From assembly GCA_036274195.1 (NCBI GenBank), contig DASUGD010000050.1, positions 6,988 through 70,987 of the forward strand: a stretch of 64,000 nt of DNA. Reading direction: 5' to 3'. Shown here in pieces: positions 25,738 through 34,597 of this stretch; position 1 is the stretch's first letter, and every line of letters begins with the position of its first letter. The notes beneath the pieces were generated by a model. That model saw only the letters and a list, made by a program, of their open reading frames with translations, made no database searches and was not told the origin of the DNA. The position numbers were made by a program, and so were the translations under genes. Origin of the DNA: JAJKIV01 sp036274195. Its GTDB lineage: Bacteria; Gemmatimonadota; Gemmatimonadetes; Gemmatimonadales; Gemmatimonadaceae.

Positions 25738-26323
25738 CGATCTCGCCGAATCGATACTCCACGCCTACGCGGTCCATGAGGCGCACCATGAGGCCGAGCG
25801 CGAGGCCCATCACCGCGAAGTAGTCGCCGTCGATTCTCGTCACGATCGTCGCGCCAAAGCCCTGGATCCCGTAGGCGCCGGCCTTGTCCATCGGCTCCCG
25901 GGTCGCGATGTAGCGGGCGATGTCCGGTTCCGAGAGCACTCGGAAGCTCACGTCGACCGACTCGACGCCCGACACGATGACGCCGTCGCGCGCGACGGCG
26001 ACCGCCGTGAGCACGACGTGCTGTCGCCCGGAGAGGCGGCGCAGCATGACACTGGCCTCGGCCTCGTCTCGCGGCTTGCCCAGGATATCGCCGTCGACCA
26101 CCACGATCGTGTCGGCCGCGATGATCACGGCGTTAGGCTCACGCGCGGCGACGATGCTCGCCTTCGCTCGCGCCAGGCGTTCCGCATGGGGGCGCGGCTG
26201 CTCCGCGGCGAACGGGGTTTCGTCGATGTCCGCGGCTGACACGGTGTGCGGAATCCCGATGAGCATCAGGAGCTCGCGGCGCCTCGGCGAGGATGACGCC
26301 AACACCACCCGAGGCGGGGTCAT
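25667..26323 (-). CDS. maf: Maf-family nucleoside-triphosphate pyrophosphatase
   Basis: A 218-residue Maf/HAM1-like enzyme that hydrolyses non-canonical or dTTP/UTP nucleotides. The motif VVLASSSPRRRELLMLIG at the N-terminus, AADTIVVVDGDILGKPRDE in the middle and KAGAYGIQGFGA are diagnostic. The C-terminal 25 residues are extra relative to most Maf proteins and lie within a 71-bp overlap with the convergent glycosyltransferase gene. The ATG overlaps the dtd stop by 4 bp. Confidence 0.93.
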   Translation of the reverse strand: MTPPRVVLASSSPRRRELLMLIGIPHTVSAADIDETPFAAEQPRPHAERLARAKASIVAAREPNAVIIAADTIVVVDGDILGKPRDEAEASVMLRRLSGRQHVVLTAVAVARDGVIVSGVESVDVSFRVLSEPDIARYIATREPMDKAGAYGIQGFGATIVTRIDGDYFAVMGLALGLMVRLMDRVGVEYRFGEIVTRDHDSRSGPATLRPSPSHPAP

Positions 26324-26772
26324 CGCTCGAGCCAGAGCGTCACGGGGCCGTCGTTGACCAGCTCGACGTCCATCATCGCGCCGAACTCTCCTGTCTCCAC
26401 CTGAGCACCGGTCTCGCGGAGACGCTGGACGAACCGCTCGTACAGCGGGATCGCGACCTCCGGTCGAGCGGCGTCGATGAAGCTCGGCCGCCGCCCCTTG
26501 CGCGAGTCGCCGTACAAGGTGAACTGCGAAACCACGAGCAGGGCCCCGCCGACGTCCGCGAGCGCGAGGTTCATCTTGTCGTCGGCATCGGCGAAGAGTC
26601 GGAGACCGGCGACTTTTTCGGCCATCCAGTCCACGTGTTCGTCGGTGTCGGTCGCCGTGAATCCGACGAGCAGGACGTAGCCACGTCCGATCTGGCCGGC
26701 GACCCGGGGAGCGGCGCCGGGCGTGCGGATGCGAACCTCGCCGCGGCTGACCCGCTGAAGCAGCACTCGCAC
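26320..26772 (-). CDS. dtd: D-aminoacyl-tRNA deacylase
   Basis: A 150-residue protein that removes D-amino acids (and glycine from tRNA-Ala) from charged tRNA. The signature SQFTLYGDSRKGRRPSF and the cross-subunit motif NDGPVTLWLE are intact. The start codon is GTG (MRVLLQRVSRGEV). glmS ends 27 bp upstream, with a CGTTAGGC octamer filling part of that gap. Confidence 0.96.
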   Translation of the reverse strand: MRVLLQRVSRGEVRIRTPGAAPRVAGQIGRGYVLLVGFTATDTDEHVDWMAEKVAGLRLFADADDKMNLALADVGGALLVVSQFTLYGDSRKGRRPSFIDAARPEVAIPLYERFVQRLRETGAQVETGEFGAMMDVELVNDGPVTLWLER

Positions 26773-26799
26773 GCGACGCCGCTGCGAATAGCGTTAGGC

Positions 26800-28626
26800 C
26801 TACTCCACCGTCACGGACTTCGCCAGGTTGCGCGGCTGATCGACGTTGGAGCCTCGCTTCACGGCGATGTAGTAGGCGAGCAGTTGCAGCGGCACGGCGG
26901 CCAGCACCGGCGTCAGCATGTCCACCGTCTCCGGAATGCGGAACTCGTAGTCGAGCTTTCCGGCGAGCGACGGCTCGTCGCGGCTGGTGATGGCGATGAC
27001 CCGGCCCTTTCTCGCCTTCACCTCGGCCACGTTCGAGGTCACCTTGTCGAACACCGAATCGTGCGGCGCGATGAACACGACGGGCATCATCTCGTCGATG
27101 AGCGCTATCGGCCCGTGCTTCATCTCCGCGGCCGGGTACCCTTCGGCGTGGATGTAGCTGATTTCCTTCAGCTTGAGGGCGCCCTCGAGCGCCGCCGGGA
27201 AGTTGTAGCCGCGTCCGAGGTAGAGGAAGTTCGACGCACGCTTGAATTCCTCGGCGATGTCCTCGATCTCCTGCGCGCGGTCGAGGATGTGCTTCACCTG
27301 TCCCGGAATGGCGTTCATCGCCTCGATGATCTCGCGACCACGGAGAATCGACACGTCGCGGAGCCGGCCGAGCTTGAGGGTGAACAGCAGGAGCGCGATC
27401 ACCTGGCTGGTGAACGCCTTGGTGGACGCGACACCGATCTCCGGCCCCGCGTGAAGGTAGATGCCGCCGTCGGCCTCGCGCGCGATCGTCGAGCCGACGA
27501 CGTTCACGATGCCTAACGTCCGGGCTCCCCGGCGCTTCGCCTCCCGCATGGCCGCCAGGGTGTCGGCCGTCTCACCGGACTGCGAGATCACGATGCAGAG
27601 CGTGCGCTCGTTGACGATCGGATTGCGGTACCGGAACTCCGACGCGTACTCGACCTCGACGGGAACCCGGGTGAGCTCCTCGATCATGTGCTCGCCGATG
27701 AGCGCAGAGTGCCAGCTCGTGCCGCACGCCGTGATGACGATGTTGTCGAACGACAGCAGCTCTTCGTCCGTCAGATTGAGGCCGCCGAGCTTCGACGTGC
27801 CGTCCTCCCGCAGAAGACGGCCGCGCATGGCATCTTCGATCGTGGTCGGCTGCTCGAAGATCTCCTTGAGCATGAAGTGGGCGAATCCGCCCCGCTCGAT
27901 CTGGGCCACATCCCAGTCGATCTTGTTGACCTTCTTGTGCTGCTCCGTGGCGTTCAGGTCGATGATTCGATACCCGGACGGCTCGAGCACCGCGAGGTCG
28001 CCATCATCGAGGTAGACGACCTCGCGCGTGTGCGCGAGGATCGCCGACGCATCGCTCGCGACGAAGTACTCCCCGTCTCCGAGCCCGACCAGCAGCGGAC
28101 TGCCCTTGCGCGCGGCGACGACCTTCCTGGGGTCGGCGCTCGAGATGACAGCGATCCCGTAGGTCCCCTCGATCTTGAGCAGCGCCTGAATCACTGCCTC
28201 CTCGAGATTCTCCTCGTAGAGCTCCTCGATCAGGTGGGCGATGACCTCGGTATCCGTCTCCGACGAGAACTCGTGACCGCGCTCTTCGAGCATCTGCCGC
28301 AGTGCCGTGGCGTTCTCGATGATCCCGTTGTGCACGACTGCGATCTCGCCGTTGCAGCACGTGTGCGGGTGCGCGTTGCCTTCGGTCGGCGCGCCGTGCG
28401 TCGCCCAGCGAGTGTGCGCGATGCCGATCGATCCGTGCAGCGGGTTCGCGGTCACCACGTTTTCGAGCCTCGAGATCTTGCCGGCCACCTTGCGTGTCTC
28501 CACGCCCTTGCCGTTCATGACCGCGACGCCGGCCGAATCGTAGCCGCGATACTCCAGGCGCTTCAGCCCATCGATGAGAAGTGGGCTTGCGACGCGAGGT
28601 CCGATGTAGCCGACAATTCCGCACAT
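26800..28626 (-). CDS. glmS: Glutamine-fructose-6-phosphate aminotransferase (isomerising)
   Basis: A 608-residue full-length GlmS. The glutaminase domain begins MCGIVGYIGPR with the catalytic Cys2. Two SIS isomerase domains follow, with the CGTSWHSALIGEHMIEEL and SQSGETADTLAAMREAK blocks, and the C-terminus ends AVKRGSNVDQPRNLAKSVTVE. It makes glucosamine-6-phosphate, the entry to peptidoglycan and LPS amino sugars. glmM lies 11 bp upstream on the same strand, so the first two steps of UDP-GlcNAc synthesis are co-transcribed. No glmS ribozyme could fit in this spacing. Confidence 0.98.
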   Translation of the reverse strand: MCGIVGYIGPRVASPLLIDGLKRLEYRGYDSAGVAVMNGKGVETRKVAGKISRLENVVTANPLHGSIGIAHTRWATHGAPTEGNAHPHTCCNGEIAVVHNGIIENATALRQMLEERGHEFSSETDTEVIAHLIEELYEENLEEAVIQALLKIEGTYGIAVISSADPRKVVAARKGSPLLVGLGDGEYFVASDASAILAHTREVVYLDDGDLAVLEPSGYRIIDLNATEQHKKVNKIDWDVAQIERGGFAHFMLKEIFEQPTTIEDAMRGRLLREDGTSKLGGLNLTDEELLSFDNIVITACGTSWHSALIGEHMIEELTRVPVEVEYASEFRYRNPIVNERTLCIVISQSGETADTLAAMREAKRRGARTLGIVNVVGSTIAREADGGIYLHAGPEIGVASTKAFTSQVIALLLFTLKLGRLRDVSILRGREIIEAMNAIPGQVKHILDRAQEIEDIAEEFKRASNFLYLGRGYNFPAALEGALKLKEISYIHAEGYPAAEMKHGPIALIDEMMPVVFIAPHDSVFDKVTSNVAEVKARKGRVIAITSRDEPSLAGKLDYEFRIPETVDMLTPVLAAVPLQLLAYYIAVKRGSNVDQPRNLAKSVTVE

Positions 28627-28637
28627 GGTTCGTTGAG

Positions 28638-30020
28638 CTAGAGTGATCCACCCGCGAGCGCGTCGAGTGGCTCCCGCGAGCGCGCCACGAGCGCGCGCGC
28701 TGCGTCGACCGAAGGCGCCTCGGCGATGACGCGAACTATAGGTTCGGTACCGGACGGCCTGATGTGAACCCAGCTGTCGGGCCAGGAGAGCCTCAACCCG
28801 TCCTGTGTGTCTACGTTTGCGTCCGAAAAGCTCGCCCGTAAAGCATTGTACACCGCATCTAGCGCCACGGGCGGCCTGTCGAGCTTGTCCTTCACGATTG
28901 CATAGCGTGGATAGTCAGAGACGATCTGCGACAGGGTTCGTTCACCATCCGACAGCAACTGTAGCACCAGCGCCGCCGCCAGCGGAGCATCCCGGCCCAG
29001 GTGAAGCCCCGGCAGAATCACCCCGCCATTCCCCTCACCGCCGACGACTGCCTGCTCCTCGCGCATACGGATCGCGACGTTGACCTCGCCCACCGGGGCC
29101 CGCACCACGCGGCTGCCCGCCCGGGCAGCGATGTCGTCCACGATGCGGCTCGTCGACAGGTTCGTGACGACGATGCCCGGTCGTTGGCTGAGCACGACTC
29201 GCGCCGCGAGCGCAAGCGTATAATCCTCGCCGATCGCCCTCCCATCGTCGGCGACGATCGCGAGGCGATCGACATCCGGGTCCACGGCAAAGCCGACGTC
29301 GGCGCCGGTCTGCGCCACGAAAGCCTCGAGCTCGCCCAGATTTTCGGCCACTGGCTCGGGCGGGCGTGGGAAGCGCCCATCCGGCTCGAGGTTGATCACA
29401 CGCACGTCGCAGCCCAGGCGCTCGAGCAGCGCAGGCATGATCACCGCCCCGGCCCCGCGACAGCAGTCGAGCGCGACACGGAGCTTCCGGGCGCGAATTC
29501 GGGCGCTGTCGATGACTGGCAAAGCCAGGACCGCGTCGATGTGCCGTGCCGGTGCCTCGTCGTCGGCTTCGACGGCGCCCAGGCGTTCCCACGTTGCCCG
29601 AGGAAACGGTTGGCCGACCAACGCCCGCATCGCAGCGCCTTCGGCGGCGTCCAGGAAAAGCCCGCTCGAGCCCACGAACTTGAGCGCGTTCCACTCGATG
29701 GGGTTGTGGCTGGCCGAGATCATGAGCCCACCGGCCGCGTGGTGATGCTCGACGGCCAGCTGACACGTCGGCGTCGTCGTGAGTCCGAGGTCGATCACAC
29801 GCGCGCCTACCGACTGGAGGGCCGCCACGACGGAGCGGTGGAACATGGGCCCGGAAACGCGACTGTCGCGGCCGACCACGATCGGACGGCTCGAATCCCG
29901 CGCAGTCGCCCACGCGCCGAACGCGGCGGCGTAGCTCGTGACGACCTCCGGAGTCAACCCGGCGCCGACACGTCCGCGAATTCCCGAAACACTCACCATC
30001 AAGCCGTCTGGACCCAATTC
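28638..30020 (-). CDS. glmM: Phosphoglucosamine mutase (alpha-D-phosphohexomutase)
   Basis: A phosphohexomutase of about 460 residues. The phosphoserine loop is ISASHNPIEWNALKF, the metal loop DPDVDRLAIV, the sugar loop GGEGNGGVI, and the phosphate-binding loop RPSGTEPIVRV. Its position beside glmS argues for glucosamine-6-P to glucosamine-1-P conversion. Start choice: TTG 30020 follows GGAGGG closely; ATG 29999 gives MVSVSGIRG; a GTG at 30071 is also possible. The N-terminal LMVSVSGIRGRVG pattern is that of the phosphohexomutase subgroup common in deep-branching phyla, so phosphomannomutase activity is an alternative. Confidence 0.9.
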   Translation of the reverse strand, partial: ELGPDGLMVSVSGIRGRVGAGLTPEVVTSYAAAFGAWATARDSSRPIVVGRDSRVSGPMFHRSVVAALQSVGARVIDLGLTTTPTCQLAVEHHHAAGGLMISASHNPIEWNALKFVGSSGLFLDAAEGAAMRALVGQPFPRATWERLGAVEADDEAPARHIDAVLALPVIDSARIRARKLRVALDCCRGAGAVIMPALLERLGCDVRVINLEPDGRFPRPPEPVAENLGELEAFVAQTGADVGFAVDPDVDRLAIVADDGRAIGEDYTLALAARVVLSQRPGIVVTNLSTSRIVDDIAARAGSRVVRAPVGEVNVAIRMREEQAVVGGEGNGGVILPGLHLGRDAPLAAALVLQLLSDGERTLSQIVSDYPRYAIVKDKLDRPPVALDAVYNALRASFSDANVDTQDGLRLSWPDSWVHIRPSGTEPIVRVIAEAPSVDAARALVARSREPLDALAGGSL

Positions 30021-30079
30021 GCCCTCCGAAGCGGTCCTGCAAACTAGCGGGCTCTCATGATCGGGCAACACGGTGTCCG

Positions 30080-32017
30080 GTGGTGAGGCGTGTCACAACG
30101 GCGTACCGGGACGACACGGAGCAGTGCCCATCCGCAACGACGAGCGACGACCGATCCGGCAAGCAACACACGGCACCGAGGGTGACGGTCCTGAGCGCGT
30201 CCTCGTCTCCTTCGGGCAGATCGAGATCCTGGCTGCTCTCTCGAGACTACGTCGCGCCGCACCGGAGGAACGTCCTGACATCGTCGCTCGGAGCATGGCT
30301 TTCGCGGCTCCCGTTTCGCTGGAAGATGGCGGGGGTCAGCGCCGCGGCCGTGCTGCTCACGCTCATCGTCGTGCTGGTGCCGGTCTACCAGCGGTCGCGG
30401 GACAACCTCGCGAACGTGCATGGGGAGCGGCTCGCAGCGATCGCCCGCAGCACTAGTGTCGCGATCTCGGCGGATTCGCTGGACGTCATCGCGCGGCCGG
30501 GAGGTCAGAACACCGAGGCGTTCGTCGCCACCCGCGCCGCGTTGAAGCGTCTGTGGGCGGTCAACGGCGGTGATGTGAGCGAGTTGGCCAACGGCATCGC
30601 GGTCGTTCGTCGCATGCCGAGCGGCTACCGATACCTCGCGCACTCTTCGTGGAACGCGGGGCAGCCGCAGTACACCACCAACTGGACGCCGCCCGATTCC
30701 CTGCTGGAGGCGCTCGACGCCGGCCGCGGCGGCGTGAGCCCGCTCGTTCGCGACGATGTGGGCGAGTCGCTCACCGCGGCGGCGCCCGTCAAGCGGACGG
30801 ATGGTTCGGTTGCCGGCTACGTGATCACGACGATGCGTGCCGACGCCTTTCTGACCGAGATCCGCGTCACCCTCGTTCGCTTCACGATCTATCCGCTGCT
30901 CGCGTTTTTGCTTCCGGTCTCGCTGTCGTTCTGGGCCGCGTCGCGCCTAACGCGCGGAATCGACGCCGTGGCCGCCCATGCGGACGCTGTCGCCGGCGGC
31001 GGCCTGCGACGCGAGCTCGGGTTCACGTCCGGCGATGAAGTCGGGCGCCTCGCCGATGCGGTGCGCCGAATGACCTCCAGCCTCCGGTCTCTCCTCCGCG
31101 ACATCGACGGTGGCGCTGGTGAAGTCGCCGCAACGGCCGAACAGCTCGCGTCGGGCGCGCAGCAGATCAGCGCGAGCACGCAGCAGGTGGCCGGTGCCGC
31201 TCACTCGATCGCGGGCTCCGTGGGCACGCAGACTCGCGGCATCAGTAAGCTCGCGGCCGGCTCGTCCCGCCTCGCCGAGCGCGCGTCGCGCGTCGCCGAC
31301 CACGCACGGAGCGCCCAGCGCGCAGGTGACTCGGTCGTCGCGTCCGCACGGCGCGGTGCACAGTCGGCGGCCGAAGCGCTCGAGAGCATGGCGTCCATCA
31401 GCGCGGTAACGAACGAGGCCGTGCCCGTGGTTGCGGAGCTCGGCGAGAAGTCGCAGCGCATCGGCAAGGTCACCGACACGATCGGCGCGATCGCCCGCCA
31501 GACGAATCTGCTGGCGCTGAACGCGGCGATCGAAGCAGCCCGGGCGGGCGAGCACGGCAAGGGGTTCGCCGTCGTGGCCGACGAGGTCCGTAAGCTGGCC
31601 GGCGAGAGCGCTCGTGCGCTCGACACGATTCGCAAGCTCGCGGCGGAGATGCGAAGCGCTTCGCTGCGCACCGCCGAGCGAATCTCGCTCGTGAGCGATC
31701 GTGTCTCGAACGGGGAGTCGGTCATCAGAACGTCGGCCGCGTCCCTCACCCGAATTTCCACCGAGATCGAGAGCAGCCGCGATGCCATCGCGCTGATTGT
31801 CGATGCCAGCGACGCACAGCGCGAGGAGGCGGACGCTCTCGCCCGCGAGATCGAGGCGATCTCCGCCGTCGCAGACCAGAACGCAGCGACATCGCAGGAA
31901 GTGAGCGCCGTGGTCGAACAGCAGACGGCGTCGATGGCGCACGTGTCCGACTCGAGTCAGCACCTCGCGGAAATCGCGAACCGGCTGAAGAGTGCGATGA
32001 CGCGGTTCGAGCTGTAA
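30080..32017 (+). CDS. Methyl-accepting chemotaxis protein
   Basis: A frame of up to 645 residues. The first membrane helix (MAGVSAAAVLLTLIVVLVPVY) is near residue 84. A periplasmic sensor region of about 170 residues follows, then a second helix (FTIYPLLAFLLPVSLSFW), a HAMP domain and a long cytoplasmic coiled coil with the CheA/CheW-binding hairpin RQTNLLALNAAIEAARAGEHGKGF. The N-terminal 80 residues before the first helix are unusually long and polar, so the true start is probably downstream (for example GTG 30182). An adenylate-forming enzyme gene begins 11 bp after it. Confidence 0.9.
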   Translation: MVRRVTTAYRDDTEQCPSATTSDDRSGKQHTAPRVTVLSASSSPSGRSRSWLLSRDYVAPHRRNVLTSSLGAWLSRLPFRWKMAGVSAAAVLLTLIVVLVPVYQRSRDNLANVHGERLAAIARSTSVAISADSLDVIARPGGQNTEAFVATRAALKRLWAVNGGDVSELANGIAVVRRMPSGYRYLAHSSWNAGQPQYTTNWTPPDSLLEALDAGRGGVSPLVRDDVGESLTAAAPVKRTDGSVAGYVITTMRADAFLTEIRVTLVRFTIYPLLAFLLPVSLSFWAASRLTRGIDAVAAHADAVAGGGLRRELGFTSGDEVGRLADAVRRMTSSLRSLLRDIDGGAGEVAATAEQLASGAQQISASTQQVAGAAHSIAGSVGTQTRGISKLAAGSSRLAERASRVADHARSAQRAGDSVVASARRGAQSAAEALESMASISAVTNEAVPVVAELGEKSQRIGKVTDTIGAIARQTNLLALNAAIEAARAGEHGKGFAVVADEVRKLAGESARALDTIRKLAAEMRSASLRTAERISLVSDRVSNGESVIRTSAASLTRISTEIESSRDAIALIVDASDAQREEADALAREIEAISAVADQNAATSQEVSAVVEQQTASMAHVSDSSQHLAEIANRLKSAMTRFEL

Positions 32018-32028
32018 CCTTCCGGGCC

Positions 32029-33495
32029 GTGAGTGACCCTCTCGGCCTTCTTCCGATCGCGATCGCCGCCGGCGGCGGCCACGTAGACGATTTCGAGGCC
32101 CAGCAACTCGTCGCGGCCGGGCTGACCCTGCTACAGCGCAGCGCGCCGCTCGTTCGGGCGCTGAGTGGGCGGCGGTCCGCCATCCTGCTCCCGACCTCAC
32201 CGGCGTTCGTCACGGCGCTCGCCGCGTCCGAAGGGCGCGGCGCGGTGCTCATCAACCCACTCGCGTCACGGGCCGAGGCCACGTATCAGATCGCCGATGC
32301 GAGCGTGGGCGCGGTGTTCACCATCGCGGAGCTCGTGGGCCGCCTGCCCGACCACGTCGCCCGCGTGCTGCTCGACGATGTGCCGAGATCCGCCCGCGTG
32401 GTCGTGAACGGGACGGCGCGTGAGATCGATCTCGGCTCGCACTCCGGCCTAACGCTGGAAGCGGAGGTCGACACCCCCGCGTCCGGTGAGGAAGCGGCTA
32501 TCGTGTACACCTCTGGATTCGAGGGGATACCGCTCGGCGCCGTCCTCACTCACGCGAACCTGCTCTCGAACGCGCGCGCGACGGTGGGGGCGGCGGGAAT
32601 GGATCGCGACGGGACGTCGCTGGCGCTGCTTCCCTTCGCGCATCTGTTTGGCCTCGTTGTGTCCGGCGTTGCACCGCTCCTGGCGAGTGGCCGCGTCATG
32701 ACCATGGCGAGATTCAATGCGGTGCGCGTCGTCGAGCTGCTCGAGACCAAGAGGATCACCGACCTCGTAGCCGTTCCGTCAGTGTTCGCGGCCGTCGTGG
32801 CCCTTGCCGAGCGGCGCGGGGCAAAGCTCCGGCCTTGCGCGCTTCGTCTGTGCATCTGCGGTGGCGCTCCGCTCGCCGTCGAGCTGCAGGACCGATGGTT
32901 CGAGTCGACCGGAGTGGAGCTGCGACAGGGCTACGGTCTCACCGAGGCCGGGCCGGTGTGCCTCTTCAACCGGGTCGACCTGCCGAACAGACGCGGCACG
33001 CTCGGCGTTCCGTTCCCGGGCGTGCACGTATCGATCCGCGGCGAGCGGTCCGACGCCGAGGTGGCCATTGGCGCAACCGGCGAGATCTGCGTCTCCGGGC
33101 CTAACGTGTTCGCCGGCTATGTCAATGGCGCGGGGGTCCGCGCCACACCGGAGCGACCGTGGGCGGCCGGGCTCCCTCGCAACGGCGCGTGGCTCCGAAC
33201 GGGGGACCTGGGCGTGCGAAACGCGGACGGGACAGCATCCTTCCGCGGCCTCATCAAGCCGATGTTCACGCGCAACGGCTTCAATATCTATCCGCGTGAG
33301 ATCGAGCGCGTTGTCGGCGAGATGGCCGGCGTGGAGAGCGTCACGGCGCGCCCCGTACCCGACCCGATGCGCGAAAACGACATCGCGCTCGACGTTCGCG
33401 GCGACGTGGACGCCGCGTCCGTCAAACGCTGGTGCGACGAACGACTGTCGGTCTACAAGCGGCCGTCCTCGATCGTCGTCACCCCGGCCGCCTAA
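32029..33495 (+). CDS. Adenylate-forming enzyme (AMP-binding family), divergent and C-terminally short
   Basis: A 488-residue relative of acyl-CoA synthetases. The core motifs GYGLTEAGPV and WLRTGDLGVRN, and the domain hinge region, are recognisable. The phosphate-binding A3 loop, usually YTSGTTGxPKG, reads YTSGFEGIPLG and so lacks the TTG and the Lys. The protein stops at YKRPSSIVVTPAA, just before the A10 motif that carries the catalytic lysine. The stop TAA is part of a CGTTAGGC octamer. Either adenylation is lost or the chemistry differs. The GTG start is next to the chemoreceptor stop. Confidence 0.8.
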   Translation: MSDPLGLLPIAIAAGGGHVDDFEAQQLVAAGLTLLQRSAPLVRALSGRRSAILLPTSPAFVTALAASEGRGAVLINPLASRAEATYQIADASVGAVFTIAELVGRLPDHVARVLLDDVPRSARVVVNGTAREIDLGSHSGLTLEAEVDTPASGEEAAIVYTSGFEGIPLGAVLTHANLLSNARATVGAAGMDRDGTSLALLPFAHLFGLVVSGVAPLLASGRVMTMARFNAVRVVELLETKRITDLVAVPSVFAAVVALAERRGAKLRPCALRLCICGGAPLAVELQDRWFESTGVELRQGYGLTEAGPVCLFNRVDLPNRRGTLGVPFPGVHVSIRGERSDAEVAIGATGEICVSGPNVFAGYVNGAGVRATPERPWAAGLPRNGAWLRTGDLGVRNADGTASFRGLIKPMFTRNGFNIYPREIERVVGEMAGVESVTARPVPDPMRENDIALDVRGDVDAASVKRWCDERLSVYKRPSSIVVTPAA

Positions 33496-33513
33496 CGCGT
33501 CGCGGGCCGTGGC

Positions 33514-34572
33514 CTAGCGAGACAGCGCCCCGCTCGGTGACAGCTCGATCGCACCGGCAGCGAACGCCTCGAGAAACGCGCTCACGCACACCGGATCGAA
33601 CTGCGCGCCACTGCAGCGACGGAGCTCCGCGAGCGTGTCATCGAGGGGCACGCCCGGACGATAAGGCCGGATGCTCGTCATCGCGTCGAACGTGTCGGCG
33701 ACCGCGACGATCCGGGCTTCGAGCGGAATGGCGTCCGAGACGAGCCGGTCGGGAGCGCCGCTTCCGTCATAACGCTCGTGATGCCACCGCACGATGTTGA
33801 GCGACATCGGCATCTCGTGAAGCAGAGGCGCCAGAATCCGCCAGCCAACCGTGGGATGCGTCATGATGTGCTGGTACTCCTCCGGTGTCAGCGGCCCGGG
33901 TTTGTTCAACACGGTCTCGCGCACGCCGATTTTGCCAATGTCGTGCACGCGCCCGCCAATCTCGATCTGCTGGATCATCTCGTCGCCCACTCCTATCGCG
34001 CGCGCAATCGCGACCGAGTAGCTGCTGACGCGCAGCGAGTGACCGTGCGTGTACGTGTCCTTCACCTCGAGCGCGTCGGCCAGCGACTGGATGCTCGCGA
34101 GAAACAGCGATTCCAGCCGACGACTCTGTTCCGCGACGCGCGCCTCCAGCCGTTGCTGGTAGCTGCGATTCTCGAGAATGAGGCGCCGCTTCTCGAGCGC
34201 TTGGCGCACCCGGGCTCGCACCTCGTCGAGGTGAAACGGTTTGGTGAGATAGTCCATCGCGCCAACCGCGAGCGCGCTCACGGCCGTGGCTACGTCGGCC
34301 ACGGCCGTGATCATGATGACTGCCGTGTCGGGCAGGCGCTCCCGAACCTCGCGCAGCAGCCCCATGCCGTCGAGCTCCGGCATGTGCAGGTCCGAGATGA
34401 CGAGCGTTGCCGGGACTCGCTCGAGCAGCTCCAGTGCGGCACGGCCGTTCGGCGCTTCGTGACACGTGAACCCTTCGCCCTGCATGAGCCGCACGAGCAC
34501 CCGGCGAAGATGTGCTTCGTCATCGGCGACGACGCAGTGCAGCGTCGAGACACCCGGATTATCTTGACCCAT
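33514..34572 (-). CDS. Response regulator with HD-GYP phosphodiesterase output domain
   Basis: A 352-residue protein. The N-terminal CheY-like receiver has VVADDEAHLRR, LVISDLHMPELDG (phospho-Asp) and YLTKPFHLDEV. A coiled linker leads to an HD-GYP domain with HDIGKIG, HPTVGWRIL, HHERYDGSG and ARIVAVADTFDAMTS. This class hydrolyses cyclic di-GMP to GMP and lowers its level. The GYP triplet is GAP here (Tyr replaced by Ala), although the metal-binding His/Asp residues look intact. It is convergent with the AMP-binding gene. Confidence 0.93.
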   Translation of the reverse strand: MGQDNPGVSTLHCVVADDEAHLRRVLVRLMQGEGFTCHEAPNGRAALELLERVPATLVISDLHMPELDGMGLLREVRERLPDTAVIMITAVADVATAVSALAVGAMDYLTKPFHLDEVRARVRQALEKRRLILENRSYQQRLEARVAEQSRRLESLFLASIQSLADALEVKDTYTHGHSLRVSSYSVAIARAIGVGDEMIQQIEIGGRVHDIGKIGVRETVLNKPGPLTPEEYQHIMTHPTVGWRILAPLLHEMPMSLNIVRWHHERYDGSGAPDRLVSDAIPLEARIVAVADTFDAMTSIRPYRPGVPLDDTLAELRRCSGAQFDPVCVSAFLEAFAAGAIELSPSGALSR

Positions 34573-34597
34573 TCACCACCGATACTGAGCCCAACGA

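Noticed and set aside
28627..28637. A glmS ribozyme/riboswitch
   Set aside because: Only 11 bp separate glmS from glmM, too short for the element.
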